Below are positions 15,905 through 27,789 of a stretch of 64,000 bases of DNA, piece after piece. Source of the DNA: Nitrosomonas mobilis (GTDB lineage Bacteria; Pseudomonadota; Gammaproteobacteria; Burkholderiales; Nitrosomonadaceae); the NCBI RefSeq assembly GCF_900103035.1, contig NZ_FMWO01000045.1, positions 1-64,000 of the forward strand. The letters are read 5' to 3'. The notes below the pieces were generated by a model that worked only from the letters and a program-made list of their open reading frames with translations, searched no databases and was not told the DNA's origin. The position numbers were made by a program, and so were the translations under genes. Each line of letters begins with the position of its first letter. The first letter of the stretch is position 1.

Positions 15905-16843
15905 ATGCTACACATTACATTACGTCAACTGAAAGTATTTGAATCAGTGGCGCGTCTGCTCAATTTCACACGTGCAGCGGAAGAGTTACATTTGACTCAG
16001 CCAGCCGTATCGATTCAGATCAAGCAGCTGGAAGCCATAGTCGCATTACCGTTATTTGAGCAAATGGGCAAACGCATCTACCTGACTGAGGCCGGACAGG
16101 AACTCTTCAACTACAGTCGCAGCATTTCCCAGCAGCTGGCAGACATGGAACTGGCGCTCGAGGAATTAAAAGGTGTGCAACGTGGCAAACTGAATATCGC
16201 TGTTGTCAGCACCGCTAATTATTTTGTACCTGGTCTACTGGCGAGATTCACCCAGCGCTATCCAGACATCACCATCAGCCTGCATGTCTCCAATCGGGAA
16301 AATGTACTCAGACAGCTGGCTGACAACCTGACTGATCTCGCTATCATGGGACAACCTCCTGGTGGTATCGATATCAGCTCCGAAACATTTCTGGAAAATC
16401 CACTGGTCATCATTGCACCGCCAGATCACCCGCTCTGCGGCGAGCGACAGATCCCGGAAAAGCGATTGGAGCAGGAGATTTTTCTCGTCCGGGAGCCAGG
16501 CTCCGGCACCCGCAGCGCCATGGAACGTTTCTTCGCACAGGCCAAAATCCGTATCCATAAGGGAATGGAAGCTGACACCACCGAAGCTATTAAACAGGGG
16601 ATCCAGGCAGGCATGGGGTTGGGCATCATGTCGATACACACGATCAGACTGGAGCTTGAAACCGGTCGATTGAAAATACTCGATGTACAAGGGTTTCCTA
16701 TCATACGTGACTGGTACGTCGTTCACCGCAAAAACAAAAGGCTTTCCAGTATTTCCATTGCATTCAAGCAATTTTTATTACAAGAAGCCGCCATTTTGGT
16801 GACAGGAAACATGATTGACACTGCGCCACGCAGAAACCACTAA
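15905..16843 (+). CDS. cbbR: LysR-type regulator of the cbb operon, CbbR
   Basis: CbbR activates Calvin cycle genes in response to metabolite signals. The ~312-residue protein has an N-terminal winged helix (LRQLKVFESVARLLNFTRA, LHLTQPAVSIQIKQLE) and a C-terminal effector domain of the periplasmic-binding fold (GKLNIAVVSTANYFVPGLL, REPGSGTRSAMERFF). It is divergent from cbbL with a 155-176 bp gap. The first in-frame ATG is 15884; I prefer 15905 (MLHITLRQL) because family members start a few residues before the helix-turn-helix. Neither has a strong ribosome site. Confidence 0.93.
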   Translation: MLHITLRQLKVFESVARLLNFTRAAEELHLTQPAVSIQIKQLEAIVALPLFEQMGKRIYLTEAGQELFNYSRSISQQLADMELALEELKGVQRGKLNIAVVSTANYFVPGLLARFTQRYPDITISLHVSNRENVLRQLADNLTDLAIMGQPPGGIDISSETFLENPLVIIAPPDHPLCGERQIPEKRLEQEIFLVREPGSGTRSAMERFFAQAKIRIHKGMEADTTEAIKQGIQAGMGLGIMSIHTIRLELETGRLKILDVQGFPIIRDWYVVHRKNKRLSSISIAFKQFLLQEAAILVTGNMIDTAPRRNH

Positions 16844-16963
16844 ATTTTTTGGACGCGACATCCGTTATCAGTCTGGCAATCAAAATAGAGTACTAGCAAC
16901 CGATGAAGTGCCCTATGCACAGTCAGCAACATTCTGATGATAACTATTTTTAAGGAGAGCGCC

Positions 16964-17359
16964 ATGTCAGACAAAAATTTAAGATTCCTCGTGGTAGATG
17001 ATTTTTCAACCATGCGCAGAATTGTACGTAGTCTGCTCAAGGACCTAGGCTTTCAGAATGTAGAAGAAGCCGAGGATGGCGCAGTGGCATTAAGAAAATT
17101 GAGGGAGGGGGGGTTTGATTTCGTGGTATCCGACTTGAACATGCCCAACATGGATGGATTAACCATGCTGCAGAACATGCGCGCCGATGAATCACTGAAG
17201 CATCTTCCAGTACTGATGGTCACAGCTGAGGCAAAAAAAGCAAATATTATTGCCGCAGCACAGGCAGGTGCAAATGGTTATATTGTCAAACCCTTTACTT
17301 CTGCCACGCTTGACGAAAAACTGAACAAAATTCTGCAGAACATGGCTGTGCATGCATGA
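16964..17359 (+). CDS. cheY: Chemotaxis response regulator CheY
   Basis: CheY is a single receiver domain that, when phosphorylated by CheA, binds the flagellar switch. The 131-residue product has the acidic pair VVDD (residues 12-13), the phosphoacceptor Asp57 in [17 protein letters not shown] (Thr) and the conserved Lys in IVKPF. AAGGAG precedes the ATG at 16964; the frame is open further upstream, but that part is not conserved. A cheZ remnant follows directly, the usual cheYZ pair. Confidence 0.95.
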   Translation: MSDKNLRFLVVDDFSTMRRIVRSLLKDLGFQNVEEAEDGAVALRKLREGGFDFVVSDLNMPNMDGLTMLQNMRADESLKHLPVLMVTAEAKKANIIAAAQAGANGYIVKPFTSATLDEKLNKILQNMAVHA

Positions 17360-17589
17360 TGCCAGCAAGAATTCTATTAGTAAAATGACCAAACCATTTT
17401 CCTGGAACAGATGATTGTCATGCCTCTCTACAGCAGGCCAGCTTCGTGATTTCTGACAGCAAGGAGAGCTATGATTATTTCTGGTCTATGTCATTCAGCA
17501 AACTGCTCATGCGGCTGATTGCGTACTTCATGCTATTGAAAATGCACAGCCACTCCAGGGCGAACTTGCTGTCCACGCTCAAAAATTAT

Positions 17590-18641
17590 CCTGATTAGCA
17601 ACAAACGTCAGCAAGGTTTGTCTGACGAGTTTGTTGCGACATAAAAGTCATGGCTGTTAAATGATACAAGGAGTTATCGATCATGGCGATGAATCGAATT
17701 CAGTTTCAATCTGGACTGTCGATACTGGAATTTCTCAAGGGCTTTGGTACGGAGGCGCAGTGCGAGCAAGCGCTGGAAGTTGCCCGTTGGTCGGATGGGT
17801 TTCACTGTCCACGCTGTAACGGTGCTGCTTACTATGTCATACGTGATGGTATACGCAAGGTTTTTCAATGCAGAGCCTGCCGACATCAGACCTCATTGAT
17901 TGCCGGGACAGTTTTTCAGGGCACTAAACTACCGTTGACCGTCTGGTTTTTGGCAATTTATCTGGTTAGTCAGGCCAAGACCGGTTTGTCGTCCCTGGCG
18001 CTCAAGCGCCAGCTGGGAGTGAGCTATCCTACGGCATGGTTGATACATCACAAACTGATGCAGGCGATGGCTAATCGTGAGGGGCGCTATGTCCTTGATG
18101 GCAGAATCCAGGTCGATGATGCTTATCTTGGTGGAGAGCGTGCGGGAGGAAAAGCGGGCAGAGGTTCAGAGAATAAGGTGGCCACTGTTGCCGCTGTGTC
18201 TCTGACTGAGGATGATCACCCTTTGCGCGTGAGGCTTACCCCAGTCTCGGGATTTACGCTAAAGGCAATTTCAGCCTGGGCAAAGGATTGTCTGGCACCC
18301 GGCAGCACGGTGTTCTCGGATGCCTTGGCCTGCTTTGGTGCCGTCACCAAAATTGGCTGTAGCCACCATTTTACAGTTATCGCCGGACGCAAACCAAAGG
18401 AGACTCCCGAGTTCCGGTGGATCAACACTATCCTCGGCAATCTCAAGACCAGCTTGTCGGGTTGTTACCATGCTTTCAACTTCCGCAAGTATGCCGCTCG
18501 CTATCTTGCCGCCTTCAGTTACCGATTCAACCGGCGTTTTGATCTTTGCTCACTGCACGAACGATTGCTGATCGCCGCTGCTTCGACCACTCCGCAGCCC
18601 TTGCACTCTATTCGAATGGCTGACGTTCGTTGCTAATCAGG
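17590..18641 (+). mobile_element. IS1595-family insertion sequence with 8-bp target duplication
   Basis: The ends are near-perfect inverted repeats: CCTGATTAGCAACAAACGTC at the left, and the reverse complement of the right end reads CCTGATTAGCAACGAACGTC. The element is flanked by exact direct repeats AAAATTAT (17582-17589 and 18642-18649). An 8-bp duplication is usual for IS1595 elements. The single transposase gene fills the 1052-bp element. Confidence 0.93.
17683..18636 (+). CDS. IS1595-family transposase
   Basis: The 317-residue protein has an N-terminal zinc ribbon (CPRCNGAAYY, FQCRACRHQTSL; residues ~45-75) and an ISXO2-type DDE core (VDDAYLGGERAGGK, DALACFGAV, a HHF motif). GGAG precedes the ATG at 17683, and the stop lies a few bases from the right terminal repeat. 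The frame is intact, so the element may be mobile. It interrupts cheZ. Confidence 0.93.
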   Translation: MAMNRIQFQSGLSILEFLKGFGTEAQCEQALEVARWSDGFHCPRCNGAAYYVIRDGIRKVFQCRACRHQTSLIAGTVFQGTKLPLTVWFLAIYLVSQAKTGLSSLALKRQLGVSYPTAWLIHHKLMQAMANREGRYVLDGRIQVDDAYLGGERAGGKAGRGSENKVATVAAVSLTEDDHPLRVRLTPVSGFTLKAISAWAKDCLAPGSTVFSDALACFGAVTKIGCSHHFTVIAGRKPKETPEFRWINTILGNLKTSLSGCYHAFNFRKYAARYLAAFSYRFNRRFDLCSLHERLLIAAASTTPQPLHSIRMADVRC

Positions 18642-19034
18642 AAAATTATTGACCCAATGGCAATTAGCTGCTTGAGAGCAGTTCGGTGAAACATGCAGGC
18701 CAACAGGCACTGTAGGTGGCATTGACACAGATAATTGATTTTTTGAGTGAAATATCCAAAAAGTCAGGTTTGACCAGGCAATGCCTGACTGAAGTTTTAA
18801 TTGCCCAAAGCCATCAGGATTTAGTCGGGCAAGTAACGCAGAAATTGCTGCAAACATTTGAAACACTGGGACAGCAATTGCAGCAGCTACCCACAAAGAA
18901 ATCTGTCAGCACAAAAACTGGCGGCACAAAACAAGCAACCTGGCTGATAAAACGGATTGGTCATTCGTCATACAAAACAAACAGATACCCTGGCCAGTTA
19001 GAATCAGGTTGACAGCCTGCCGGCAAAACTGGGG

Positions 19035-19631
19035 CTATGAAATTTCATGATCCAATTGATGCTTCTTTAACAACACTTCCAGTGCACCGCTCCCTCCATT
19101 CTCCGGCCGAGCCTGGCAAAAAGCGAGCACCGACTCATGTTGCGCAAGCCAGTTACCAGTCAGTTTTTTTAGTACCGGCTCTCTATCGGTGGAACTGAAT
19201 CCTTTTCCATGAATAATGCGTACGCAACGCAATCTTTGTTGAGTGCTCTCCATCAGAAAAATAGCCAAGGTGCGACGAGCTGCATCGCGCGTCAACCCAT
19301 GCAAATCCAATTGAGCCTGAACAGGCCAGTCACCGCGACGCAACCTGCGTAATGTCTGCCGCTGCAAACCAGGTCGTATAAATGATCCATCAGCATTTTC
19401 TGCTATTTCTGTTATCGGGTGATCGGAAAGCGTGTCTGGCATGACAACAGCGCCGATCGCCCTGCTTCTACGTTTACTGACTGCAGGATGCAAAGCAGGT
19501 GACGCTATCTGACCAATCTTTTCCTCTTGTTTCAGCGGCCTGACGTCACGTACGGCCTCCCGAAAAAGAGCTTCCTCTATCTGAGCATCATCGCTCCTCT
19601 TACTCTCTGGAGATAATTCATCATCATCCAT
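19035..19631 (-). CDS. Smr-domain protein (MutS2 C-terminal-like)
   Basis: The 198-residue protein has a charged, probably disordered N-terminal ~95 residues and a C-terminal Smr domain: AQLDLHGLTRDAARRTLAIF, VRIIHGKGFSS (HGxG) and LAQHESVLAFCQARPENGG with SGALEVLL. Stand-alone Smr proteins have nuclease or nucleic-acid-binding activity; the DLHG and HGKG motifs are both intact. It converges with the cheZ remnant, overlapping its end by 6 bp, and lies 36 bp downstream of trxB on the same strand, so the two may be co-transcribed. Confidence 0.88.
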   Translation of the reverse strand: MDDDELSPESKRSDDAQIEEALFREAVRDVRPLKQEEKIGQIASPALHPAVSKRRSRAIGAVVMPDTLSDHPITEIAENADGSFIRPGLQRQTLRRLRRGDWPVQAQLDLHGLTRDAARRTLAIFLMESTQQRLRCVRIIHGKGFSSTDREPVLKKLTGNWLAQHESVLAFCQARPENGGSGALEVLLKKHQLDHEIS

Positions 19632-19667
19632 ATTTTTCAGAACTGGACAATAAAACCAAGGCAGGTT

Positions 19668-20651
<984 letters not shown>

Positions 20652-21326
20652 TCACCATCTATTTTCAAGCACAATAGTATGTTTGTATTTTGTGAGCGTA
20701 CCGGATGATGCCTCCTTACGAGCAATCATCAGTGCCTGCTCCTCCGGGCTCTTGGCTCCCAACAGCAGATCATCCGCATTAAGGGGATGATCCGGAAAAT
20801 ACATCTGTGTAATCAGCGTCGCATAGCGCTTGTGTGTAATCTTGAAATGAATATGAGGTGGACGTACCCAAGACAATGACGCTGGATAGGCACCAGGAAA
20901 CACCGTTTTGAACAGAAATGCGCCCGATACATCCGTTAACACAGCAGCAAAACCTTGAAAATCAGGATCAATCTTTGCCGGGTTGGCATCTTTCGGATGC
21001 AGATAACGCCCTGCCGCATTCGCCTGCCAGATTTCGACCCGCGCACCTTCTATCGCCCACCCTTCTGTATCCATCACTCGCCCGGCAATCAGAATGGAAC
21101 TCCCTTGCGCGACACCTGTGCGCCCGGTTATATGCGTTAAATCGTAATCCTGATCACGCGGCAGTTTAACCGGATAAAATGGCCCCTCCACCTCAGCGGG
21201 TGTTGCCTTAAAAGCTGACTTTGCCATAGCCAGCCGCTTGAACGTCACGCCAAAAAAACTGCCCAGCCCGACCAGAAATCCGTTTTTAAGCAACCCTCTG
21301 CGAGCTTCATTTTTCATGCAGGGCAT
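20652..21326 (-). CDS. Intradiol ring-cleavage dioxygenase-like protein, exported
   Basis: The 224-residue protein matches the protocatechuate 3,4-dioxygenase beta-chain/intradiol family: FYPVKLPRDQDYDLTH, RVEIWQANAAGRYLHP and RPPHIHFKITHKRY supply the Tyr and His ligands of the non-haem Fe(III). ARRGLLKNGFLVGLGSFFG near the N-terminus looks like a twin-arginine or Sec-type export signal, unlike the cytoplasmic catabolic enzymes. No other aromatic-degradation gene is nearby. It may be one of the exported intradiol-like proteins of unknown substrate. The start could be 21326 or the ATG at 21317. Confidence 0.8.
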   Translation of the reverse strand: MPCMKNEARRGLLKNGFLVGLGSFFGVTFKRLAMAKSAFKATPAEVEGPFYPVKLPRDQDYDLTHITGRTGVAQGSSILIAGRVMDTEGWAIEGARVEIWQANAAGRYLHPKDANPAKIDPDFQGFAAVLTDVSGAFLFKTVFPGAYPASLSWVRPPHIHFKITHKRYATLITQMYFPDHPLNADDLLLGAKSPEEQALMIARKEASSGTLTKYKHTIVLENRW

Positions 21327-21640
21327 CCTGAAATCTTTTGTGAGAAACGAAGTGTTGTGGCGAAATGTGAATCTTCAGAAACGTCCTCAAATAGAAAGAT
21401 GACAATAATGCCACCCCACATACTCAATATTATGACCCGGCAATAATACAACAACCTTACAGTCAGCTAGCAAGTAACTTATTTACTTCGAAATGAACGA
21501 CCTCGCAGATAAAGAAGATAGCGCAGATAAGGTAAAATCAGCTGTGCCCTAAAGATATTGTTGAATCCAATATCTTGCTAACGACATTGTAAACGTCCAA
21601 CATGACCGCTTGCCATTCATAATTCTTAAAAAATGCCGAA
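21327..21640. other. Intergenic region between divergent genes
   Basis: I see no gene here. The region should carry the promoters of the dioxygenase-like gene and of the ABC ATPase gene. A perfect 7-bp hairpin, GATATTG and CAATATC (21554-21560 and 21568-21574), has no T-tract and is unlikely to be a terminator. Confidence 0.5.
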
Positions 21641-22417
21641 ATGACAACTACCACCTCACCAGTCATTGAAGTGATCGGGTTACATACTCGCTTCGGTGAC
21701 AATATCGTACATGAAGACATCAACCTGACGGCATATCGGTCGGAAGTATTGACGCTGGTCGGTGGTTCTGGCAGTGGTAAAACCACGTTGTTGCGGCAAA
21801 TGCTCGGATTAGGTAATCCCTCACAAGGCAGTGTCAAGGTTTTTGGATACGCTAGAAATGATTGTGGACACGATGTTCAGAAAAGCCTTCGCCAAAGGAT
21901 AGGTGTATTGTTTCAACAAGGTGCGCTCTTCAGCGCGCTGACGGTTTTCGACAATATTGCCTTGCCGCTACGGGAGCTGCGAGTACTGCGGGAGTGCGTT
22001 GTTCGCGATATTGTGATGCTACGTCTCGATATGGTGGGCGTTCAGTCCCAACATGCCCATAAAATGCCAGCAGAGCTGTCGGGAGGCATGATCAAACGAG
22101 TGGCGCTGGCCCGAGCGCTGGCGCTGGACCCGGAGCTGCTGTTTCTCGACGAACCAACTGCTGGCCTGGACCCATCACTAAGTGATAGCTTTGTCAGTCT
22201 CATAAAAGACTTACGAGAAGAACTGACTCTGACCATTGTCATGGTTACACATGATCTGGATACCCTCGTCGCAATTTCTGATCGAGTGGCCGTCCTGGCG
22301 GACCGAAAGCTGATTGCACTTGGCCCTATTCCACAAGTTATCACGGTCCAGCACCCTTTCATCGAGAATTTTTTTCTGGGTGTACGCGGGCAGAACGCAT
22401 TACGCGCACTTCAATAA
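21641..22417 (+). CDS. ABC transporter ATPase, MlaF/Ttg2A type, without adjacent permease
   Basis: The 258-residue ATPase has Walker A LVGGSGSGKTTLLRQ, Q-loop VLFQQGALFSALTV, signature ELSGGMIKRVALARA, Walker B LLFLDEPTAGLDP and the H-loop TH. The signature GGMxKRVALARA and the FSALTVFDNIALPL block are typical of MlaF, the ATPase that powers phospholipid transfer between membranes with MlaE and an MCE protein. None of those partners lies next to it: dapE follows after 21 bp. It may serve a permease encoded elsewhere. Confidence 0.85.
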   Translation: MTTTTSPVIEVIGLHTRFGDNIVHEDINLTAYRSEVLTLVGGSGSGKTTLLRQMLGLGNPSQGSVKVFGYARNDCGHDVQKSLRQRIGVLFQQGALFSALTVFDNIALPLRELRVLRECVVRDIVMLRLDMVGVQSQHAHKMPAELSGGMIKRVALARALALDPELLFLDEPTAGLDPSLSDSFVSLIKDLREELTLTIVMVTHDLDTLVAISDRVAVLADRKLIALGPIPQVITVQHPFIENFFLGVRGQNALRALQ

Positions 22418-22438
22418 CATTTCCCAAGGAAACTATAA

Positions 22439-23578
<1,140 letters not shown>

Positions 23579-23580
23579 GG

Positions 23581-24003
23581 CTATTTGCGACGCAACCACT
23601 CTGCAAATTTTTCACCAAACTGGAACTGTCCTTTTTTCTCATCGACCTTCGTGACCAGACCTTCTCTGGCCAATGCATCCAACTGTTGAGGTAAATCAAT
23701 ATGATCTTCGATAAAATAGACCAAACAGGGGCCGTGACGGTGCAATCCCAGCCGATTCCAGTTCCACCCTTTTTTTTCGACAAAAAATTCGCGGTGGAAC
23801 TGGAATTCAGGTTTTCTCAGATCCTGTTGCATCTCTTTCAGTAATTTTTCGTGTATCCGCCATAATTGCTCCGACAGCACGTCATTTTTGATGACGGCGG
23901 GTGTTGATTTTTGCGTTTGTGTATTGTCCGAGAGGAAAAACCTGAAAATATAGGTTCCTGCAACACCCGCGAGAAAGCCGATTGCCAAACTGAGTACATC
24001 CAT
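23581..24003 (-). CDS. Hypothetical protein with N-terminal membrane anchor
   Basis: The 140-residue product has one hydrophobic segment at residues ~3-24 (LSLAIGFLAGVAGTYIFRFF) and a charged soluble remainder with KKGWNWNRLGLHRHGPCLVYF and a Lys-rich C-terminus. I recognise no family, although the C-terminal part could be a small winged-helix-like fold (LPQQLDALAREGLVTKVDE). GGAGG precedes the ATG. It converges with dapE with only 2 bp between stops. Confidence 0.6.
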   Translation of the reverse strand: MDVLSLAIGFLAGVAGTYIFRFFLSDNTQTQKSTPAVIKNDVLSEQLWRIHEKLLKEMQQDLRKPEFQFHREFFVEKKGWNWNRLGLHRHGPCLVYFIEDHIDLPQQLDALAREGLVTKVDEKKGQFQFGEKFAEWLRRK

Positions 24004-24138
24004 TAAAAAACCTCCTAATCGTGAATGAATAAAATTGGAATTGCATCATCAACTACCATTTCATTATAACAAGCCGCCCCGGAAATTCTATTGACCATGA
24101 TTCAGGGATGGATTACCGATACTATTTGTGACAAGATT

Positions 24139-25128
24139 ATGAAACCATTGACTTTTTCAATCCTGCGCAGACTCAGTGATGGGAATTATCATTCCGGCAC
24201 AATACTGGGAGAGGCACTGCAGGTATCCCGCGCTACCATTTCCAACACATTACACGGTCTGGACCAATATGGGCTCGTCATTCATCGCATCACTGGCAAA
24301 GGCTATCGCTGGCTGAACCCGGTTCAATGGCTCGAGTCCGATCAGATACGCAGCCATTTGGGTGAGCATGCCGACAACTTCCGGATAACGATCGCAGATT
24401 GTATTGAATCAACCAACTCCATTCTGCTGCAGCAAGCATCCACACCAGCATTTTCAGGTCACGATCAATATACCGTACTGGCTACCGAACTTCAGACCGG
24501 CGGACGGGGTCGGCGCGGACGTACCTGGTTTTCCGGTTTGGGAGACAGCCTGACATTTTCGTTGTCATGGTCATCACCTTGTACCATGCAGGCACTTGGG
24601 GGATTGAGTTTGGCGGTCGGTATCGCCATCGTAAAAGCCTTGACCACAATCGGTATTCCTGATGTCTTACTGAAATGGCCAAATGACATTCTGTACGATT
24701 CTCGCAAATTGGGAGGAGTGCTGATCGAGCTGCACGGGGATATGCTCAGTCCAGTCAAAGTCGTCATCGGAATAGGGTTGAACGTCCACATGAAAGATCC
24801 GGTCAAACAGCAAATTGATCAGGCAGTTATTGATCTGGCAAGCATCGTACGCCTCCCTCCAGACCGAAATCAGTTGCTGGCGGTTTTGTTGCTGGAGTTA
24901 ATGAAAGTATTGCACCTGTTTACACAGCACGGTTTTGCGCCAATGCGCGACGAATGGATACGCTATCACGCCTACCATCATCAGTCCGCGCAAGTCAATT
25001 TTCCAGATGGCAGTCACTTGGATGGTATTGTTGGCGGTGTAGCAGAAGATGGCGCGCTGCTGCTGGATACGTCAAACGGGCAATTACAATTGAGAGGTGG
25101 TGAATTGAGTCTACGGCGTCTGTCATGA
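24139..25128 (+). CDS. birA: Biotin-protein ligase and biotin operon repressor BirA
   Basis: BirA attaches biotin to acetyl-CoA carboxylase and represses bio genes with biotinoyl-AMP bound. The ~329-residue protein has an N-terminal winged helix (MKPLTFSILRRLSDGNYHSG) followed by the ligase core with LATELQTGGRGRRGRTW (biotinoyl-AMP loop), LKWPNDILYDSRKLGG and VVIGIGLNV, then a C-terminal SH3-like domain. I chose the ATG at 24139 because it aligns with BirA starts; the frame opens at 24091. The bifunctional form matters because the bio genes at 37-42 kb could be its targets. It overlaps coaX by 4 bp. Confidence 0.93.
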   Translation: MKPLTFSILRRLSDGNYHSGTILGEALQVSRATISNTLHGLDQYGLVIHRITGKGYRWLNPVQWLESDQIRSHLGEHADNFRITIADCIESTNSILLQQASTPAFSGHDQYTVLATELQTGGRGRRGRTWFSGLGDSLTFSLSWSSPCTMQALGGLSLAVGIAIVKALTTIGIPDVLLKWPNDILYDSRKLGGVLIELHGDMLSPVKVVIGIGLNVHMKDPVKQQIDQAVIDLASIVRLPPDRNQLLAVLLLELMKVLHLFTQHGFAPMRDEWIRYHAYHHQSAQVNFPDGSHLDGIVGGVAEDGALLLDTSNGQLQLRGGELSLRRLS

Positions 25129-25892
25129 CAGCTCCGTCATCCTGTCAAATGGATCACTCCACTTCTCTTCTGGCGATCGATTCCGGCAATACCGCCATCA
25201 AATGGGGGCTGCACGATGGCCTGCGCTGGGTGGAAAAGGGTTCGATATTGCAAGGTGAGCGTAAAATGTTGCGGCATGCCCTGCAGCAATTATCCCCATT
25301 TACCAGCGTAATCATCTCCAATGTCGCGGGCAGATCCGCCAACGACGATCTCAGGAAGTTACTTGATCCGTGGCAAGTACATCAGCGATGGATAACTACC
25401 CAAACCAGGCAGTGCGGCGTGCATAACGGTTATGTTTTTCCAGAGCGATTGGGCTGTGATCGCTGGGCGGCACTAATTGCGGCCTGGCGCCACTTGAAAC
25501 GAAGGTGTCTAGTCGTCAATATTGGCACTGCCATGACAGTCGATGTTTTGTCAGATACAGGTGAATTCAGGGGAGGAATCATTTTACCTGGACCAAAATT
25601 GATGCAGCAGGCACTGGCCAATCAGGCAGACGGTATCAGAACGGCGGGTTGCGGAAAATTTCAGTCCTTTCCGGATAACACTGAAGATGCTATTTTTAGC
25701 GGCATGATTCAGGCTTTATCAGGTGCAATCGAAAAAATGTATGCCCTGATTGCCTTCAATATGGATAATCCCTCGCCCATGATCGTAATCAGCGGTGGTG
25801 ATGCAGCGCTGGTTTGTGATCATGTTCACCTGCCATATCAAATAATGGATAATCTCGTACTGGAAGGCTTGCTGGCCATTGCCAGAGAATAG
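25125..25892 (+). CDS. coaX: Type III pantothenate kinase
   Basis: CoaX catalyses the first step of coenzyme A synthesis. The 255-residue ASKHA-fold protein has LLAIDSGNTAIKWGL (phosphate loop 1), PERLGCDRWAALIAAW (the PxxxGxDR pantothenate motif), VVNIGTAMTVDV (phosphate loop 2) and GGIILPGPKLM. The start overlaps the birA stop in ATGA; an ATG at 25149 (MDHSTSLLAIDSG) is an alternative giving the usual short N-terminus. birA-coaX coupling is common in betaproteobacteria. Confidence 0.93.
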   Translation: MTAPSSCQMDHSTSLLAIDSGNTAIKWGLHDGLRWVEKGSILQGERKMLRHALQQLSPFTSVIISNVAGRSANDDLRKLLDPWQVHQRWITTQTRQCGVHNGYVFPERLGCDRWAALIAAWRHLKRRCLVVNIGTAMTVDVLSDTGEFRGGIILPGPKLMQQALANQADGIRTAGCGKFQSFPDNTEDAIFSGMIQALSGAIEKMYALIAFNMDNPSPMIVISGGDAALVCDHVHLPYQIMDNLVLEGLLAIARE

Positions 25893-25955
25893 CTTAACCC
25901 GTTATAAGTGCTGATATGGATAAATGAATCAATCGAATGACAATGGCTGCCAATC

Positions 25956-26621
25956 ATGACAAACGTACTGTTTAGTAAAGCTGAATTCTATACCACAGTA
26001 AATCATTTACGTGATTTGCCCAAGGAACCGGGAGTAGAAATTGCTTTTGCCGGCCGATCAAATGCAGGTAAATCCAGCGCAATCAATACACTGGCTGGCA
26101 GAGGACGTTTTGCTTTTGTCAGCAAAACACCAGGACGAACGCAGCATATTAATTTTTTCCAGCTGGGCACACGGCGTTTTATCGTTGACTTACCAGGTTA
26201 TGGTTATGCGAAGGTGCCGCTGGCTATCCGACAACACTGGACAGAGTTACTGAGCAGATATTTACAAACCCGTGAGACATTATTTGGCATGGTTCTGATT
26301 ATGGATATTCGCCATCCGATCATGCCACTTGACGTGCAAATGCTTGAGTGGTTTGCACTGACTAAAAAACCGGTACATATCCTGTTGAGCAAGGCAGATA
26401 AAATTAATCGAAGCAAGGCTGCCGAAACACTGCGTCTTGTTAGAAACTATCTGGCGGCGCACCAAATTGCGGGAAGCGCACAAATCTTTTCCAGCATGAC
26501 ATCGGAGGGGAAAGACGAAGCCATATTGTTACTGGCGAACTGGCTGGAGAGCGGAGAACAGGCGTTACAAATGGCCGATACAGAAACCGGGCAAAAAAAA
26601 TCCCCGGTCAAAGGGGATTAA
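25956..26621 (+). CDS. ysxC: Ribosome-associated GTPase EngB/YsxC (YihA)
   Basis: This essential GTPase assists assembly of the large ribosomal subunit. The 221-residue protein has G1 [10 protein letters not shown]2/switch region [14 protein letters not shown]3 [12 protein letters not shown]4 LLSKADK and G5 SSMTSEG. The length is normal. Its last codons overlap a hairpin and A8 stretch which, read on the opposite strand, is a strong terminator for a candidate sRNA. Confidence 0.95.
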   Translation: MTNVLFSKAEFYTTVNHLRDLPKEPGVEIAFAGRSNAGKSSAINTLAGRGRFAFVSKTPGRTQHINFFQLGTRRFIVDLPGYGYAKVPLAIRQHWTELLSRYLQTRETLFGMVLIMDIRHPIMPLDVQMLEWFALTKKPVHILLSKADKINRSKAAETLRLVRNYLAAHQIAGSAQIFSSMTSEGKDEAILLLANWLESGEQALQMADTETGQKKSPVKGD

Positions 26622-26628
26622 ACCGGGG
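26593..26628 (-). terminator. Rho-independent terminator, minus strand
   Basis: On the minus strand CCCCGGT (26628-26622) pairs with ACCGGGG (26608-26602), then an A and eight T residues (26600-26593). The plus strand has no T-tract after the stem, so the terminator serves minus-strand transcription. It overlaps the 3' end of ysxC. Confidence 0.8.
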
Positions 26629-26703
26629 AAAATCGCCTTGCTCAAAAGAGCCTTGTTCTCGTCTCAGGGAGGTAAGACGAGAAACCGTCACTACATTTAA
26701 CAC
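26593..26703 (-). ncRNA. Candidate small RNA between ysxC and hemB
   Basis: Read leftward on the minus strand, the segment has a 7-bp hairpin CTCGTCT/AGACGAG (26681-26658), a GCTC-TTTT-GAGC hairpin (26651-26640) and a strong terminator (26628-26593). It is preceded by a sigmaE-like promoter at 26738-26711. The predicted transcript is about 110 nt. The site next to engB/yihA matches where enterobacteria carry Spot 42 and pseudomonads carry the sigma22-dependent sRNA ErsA, which is the established knowledge behind this call. There is no transcript evidence here. Confidence 0.5.
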
Positions 26704-26710
26704 TCCCTAA

Positions 26711-27789
<1,079 letters not shown>

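Larger units (their letters stand above)
17402..19040 (+). pseudogene. cheZ: cheZ (CheY-P phosphatase) remnant, split by an IS1595-family element
   Basis: Between cheY and the IS, one frame reads YVIQQTAHAADCVLHAIENA and continues QPLQGELAVHAQKL, like the CheZ helical hairpin, but with stops upstream (GQLRDF*). After the IS, removal of one target copy restores KLLTQWQLAA followed by a stop. Further on, another frame gives IAQSHQDLVGQVTQKLLQT, which contains the catalytic AQxxQDLxGQ-type signature. A third gives NQVDSLPAKLGL and TGA (19038-19040), the CheY-binding C-terminal tail. The gene therefore has at least two frameshifts and several stops besides the IS. No other cheZ is visible in the window. 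Confidence 0.85.

Noticed and set aside
26593-26628. Hairpin as the terminator of ysxC
   Set aside because: On the plus strand no T-tract follows the stem; the T8 lies on the minus strand only.
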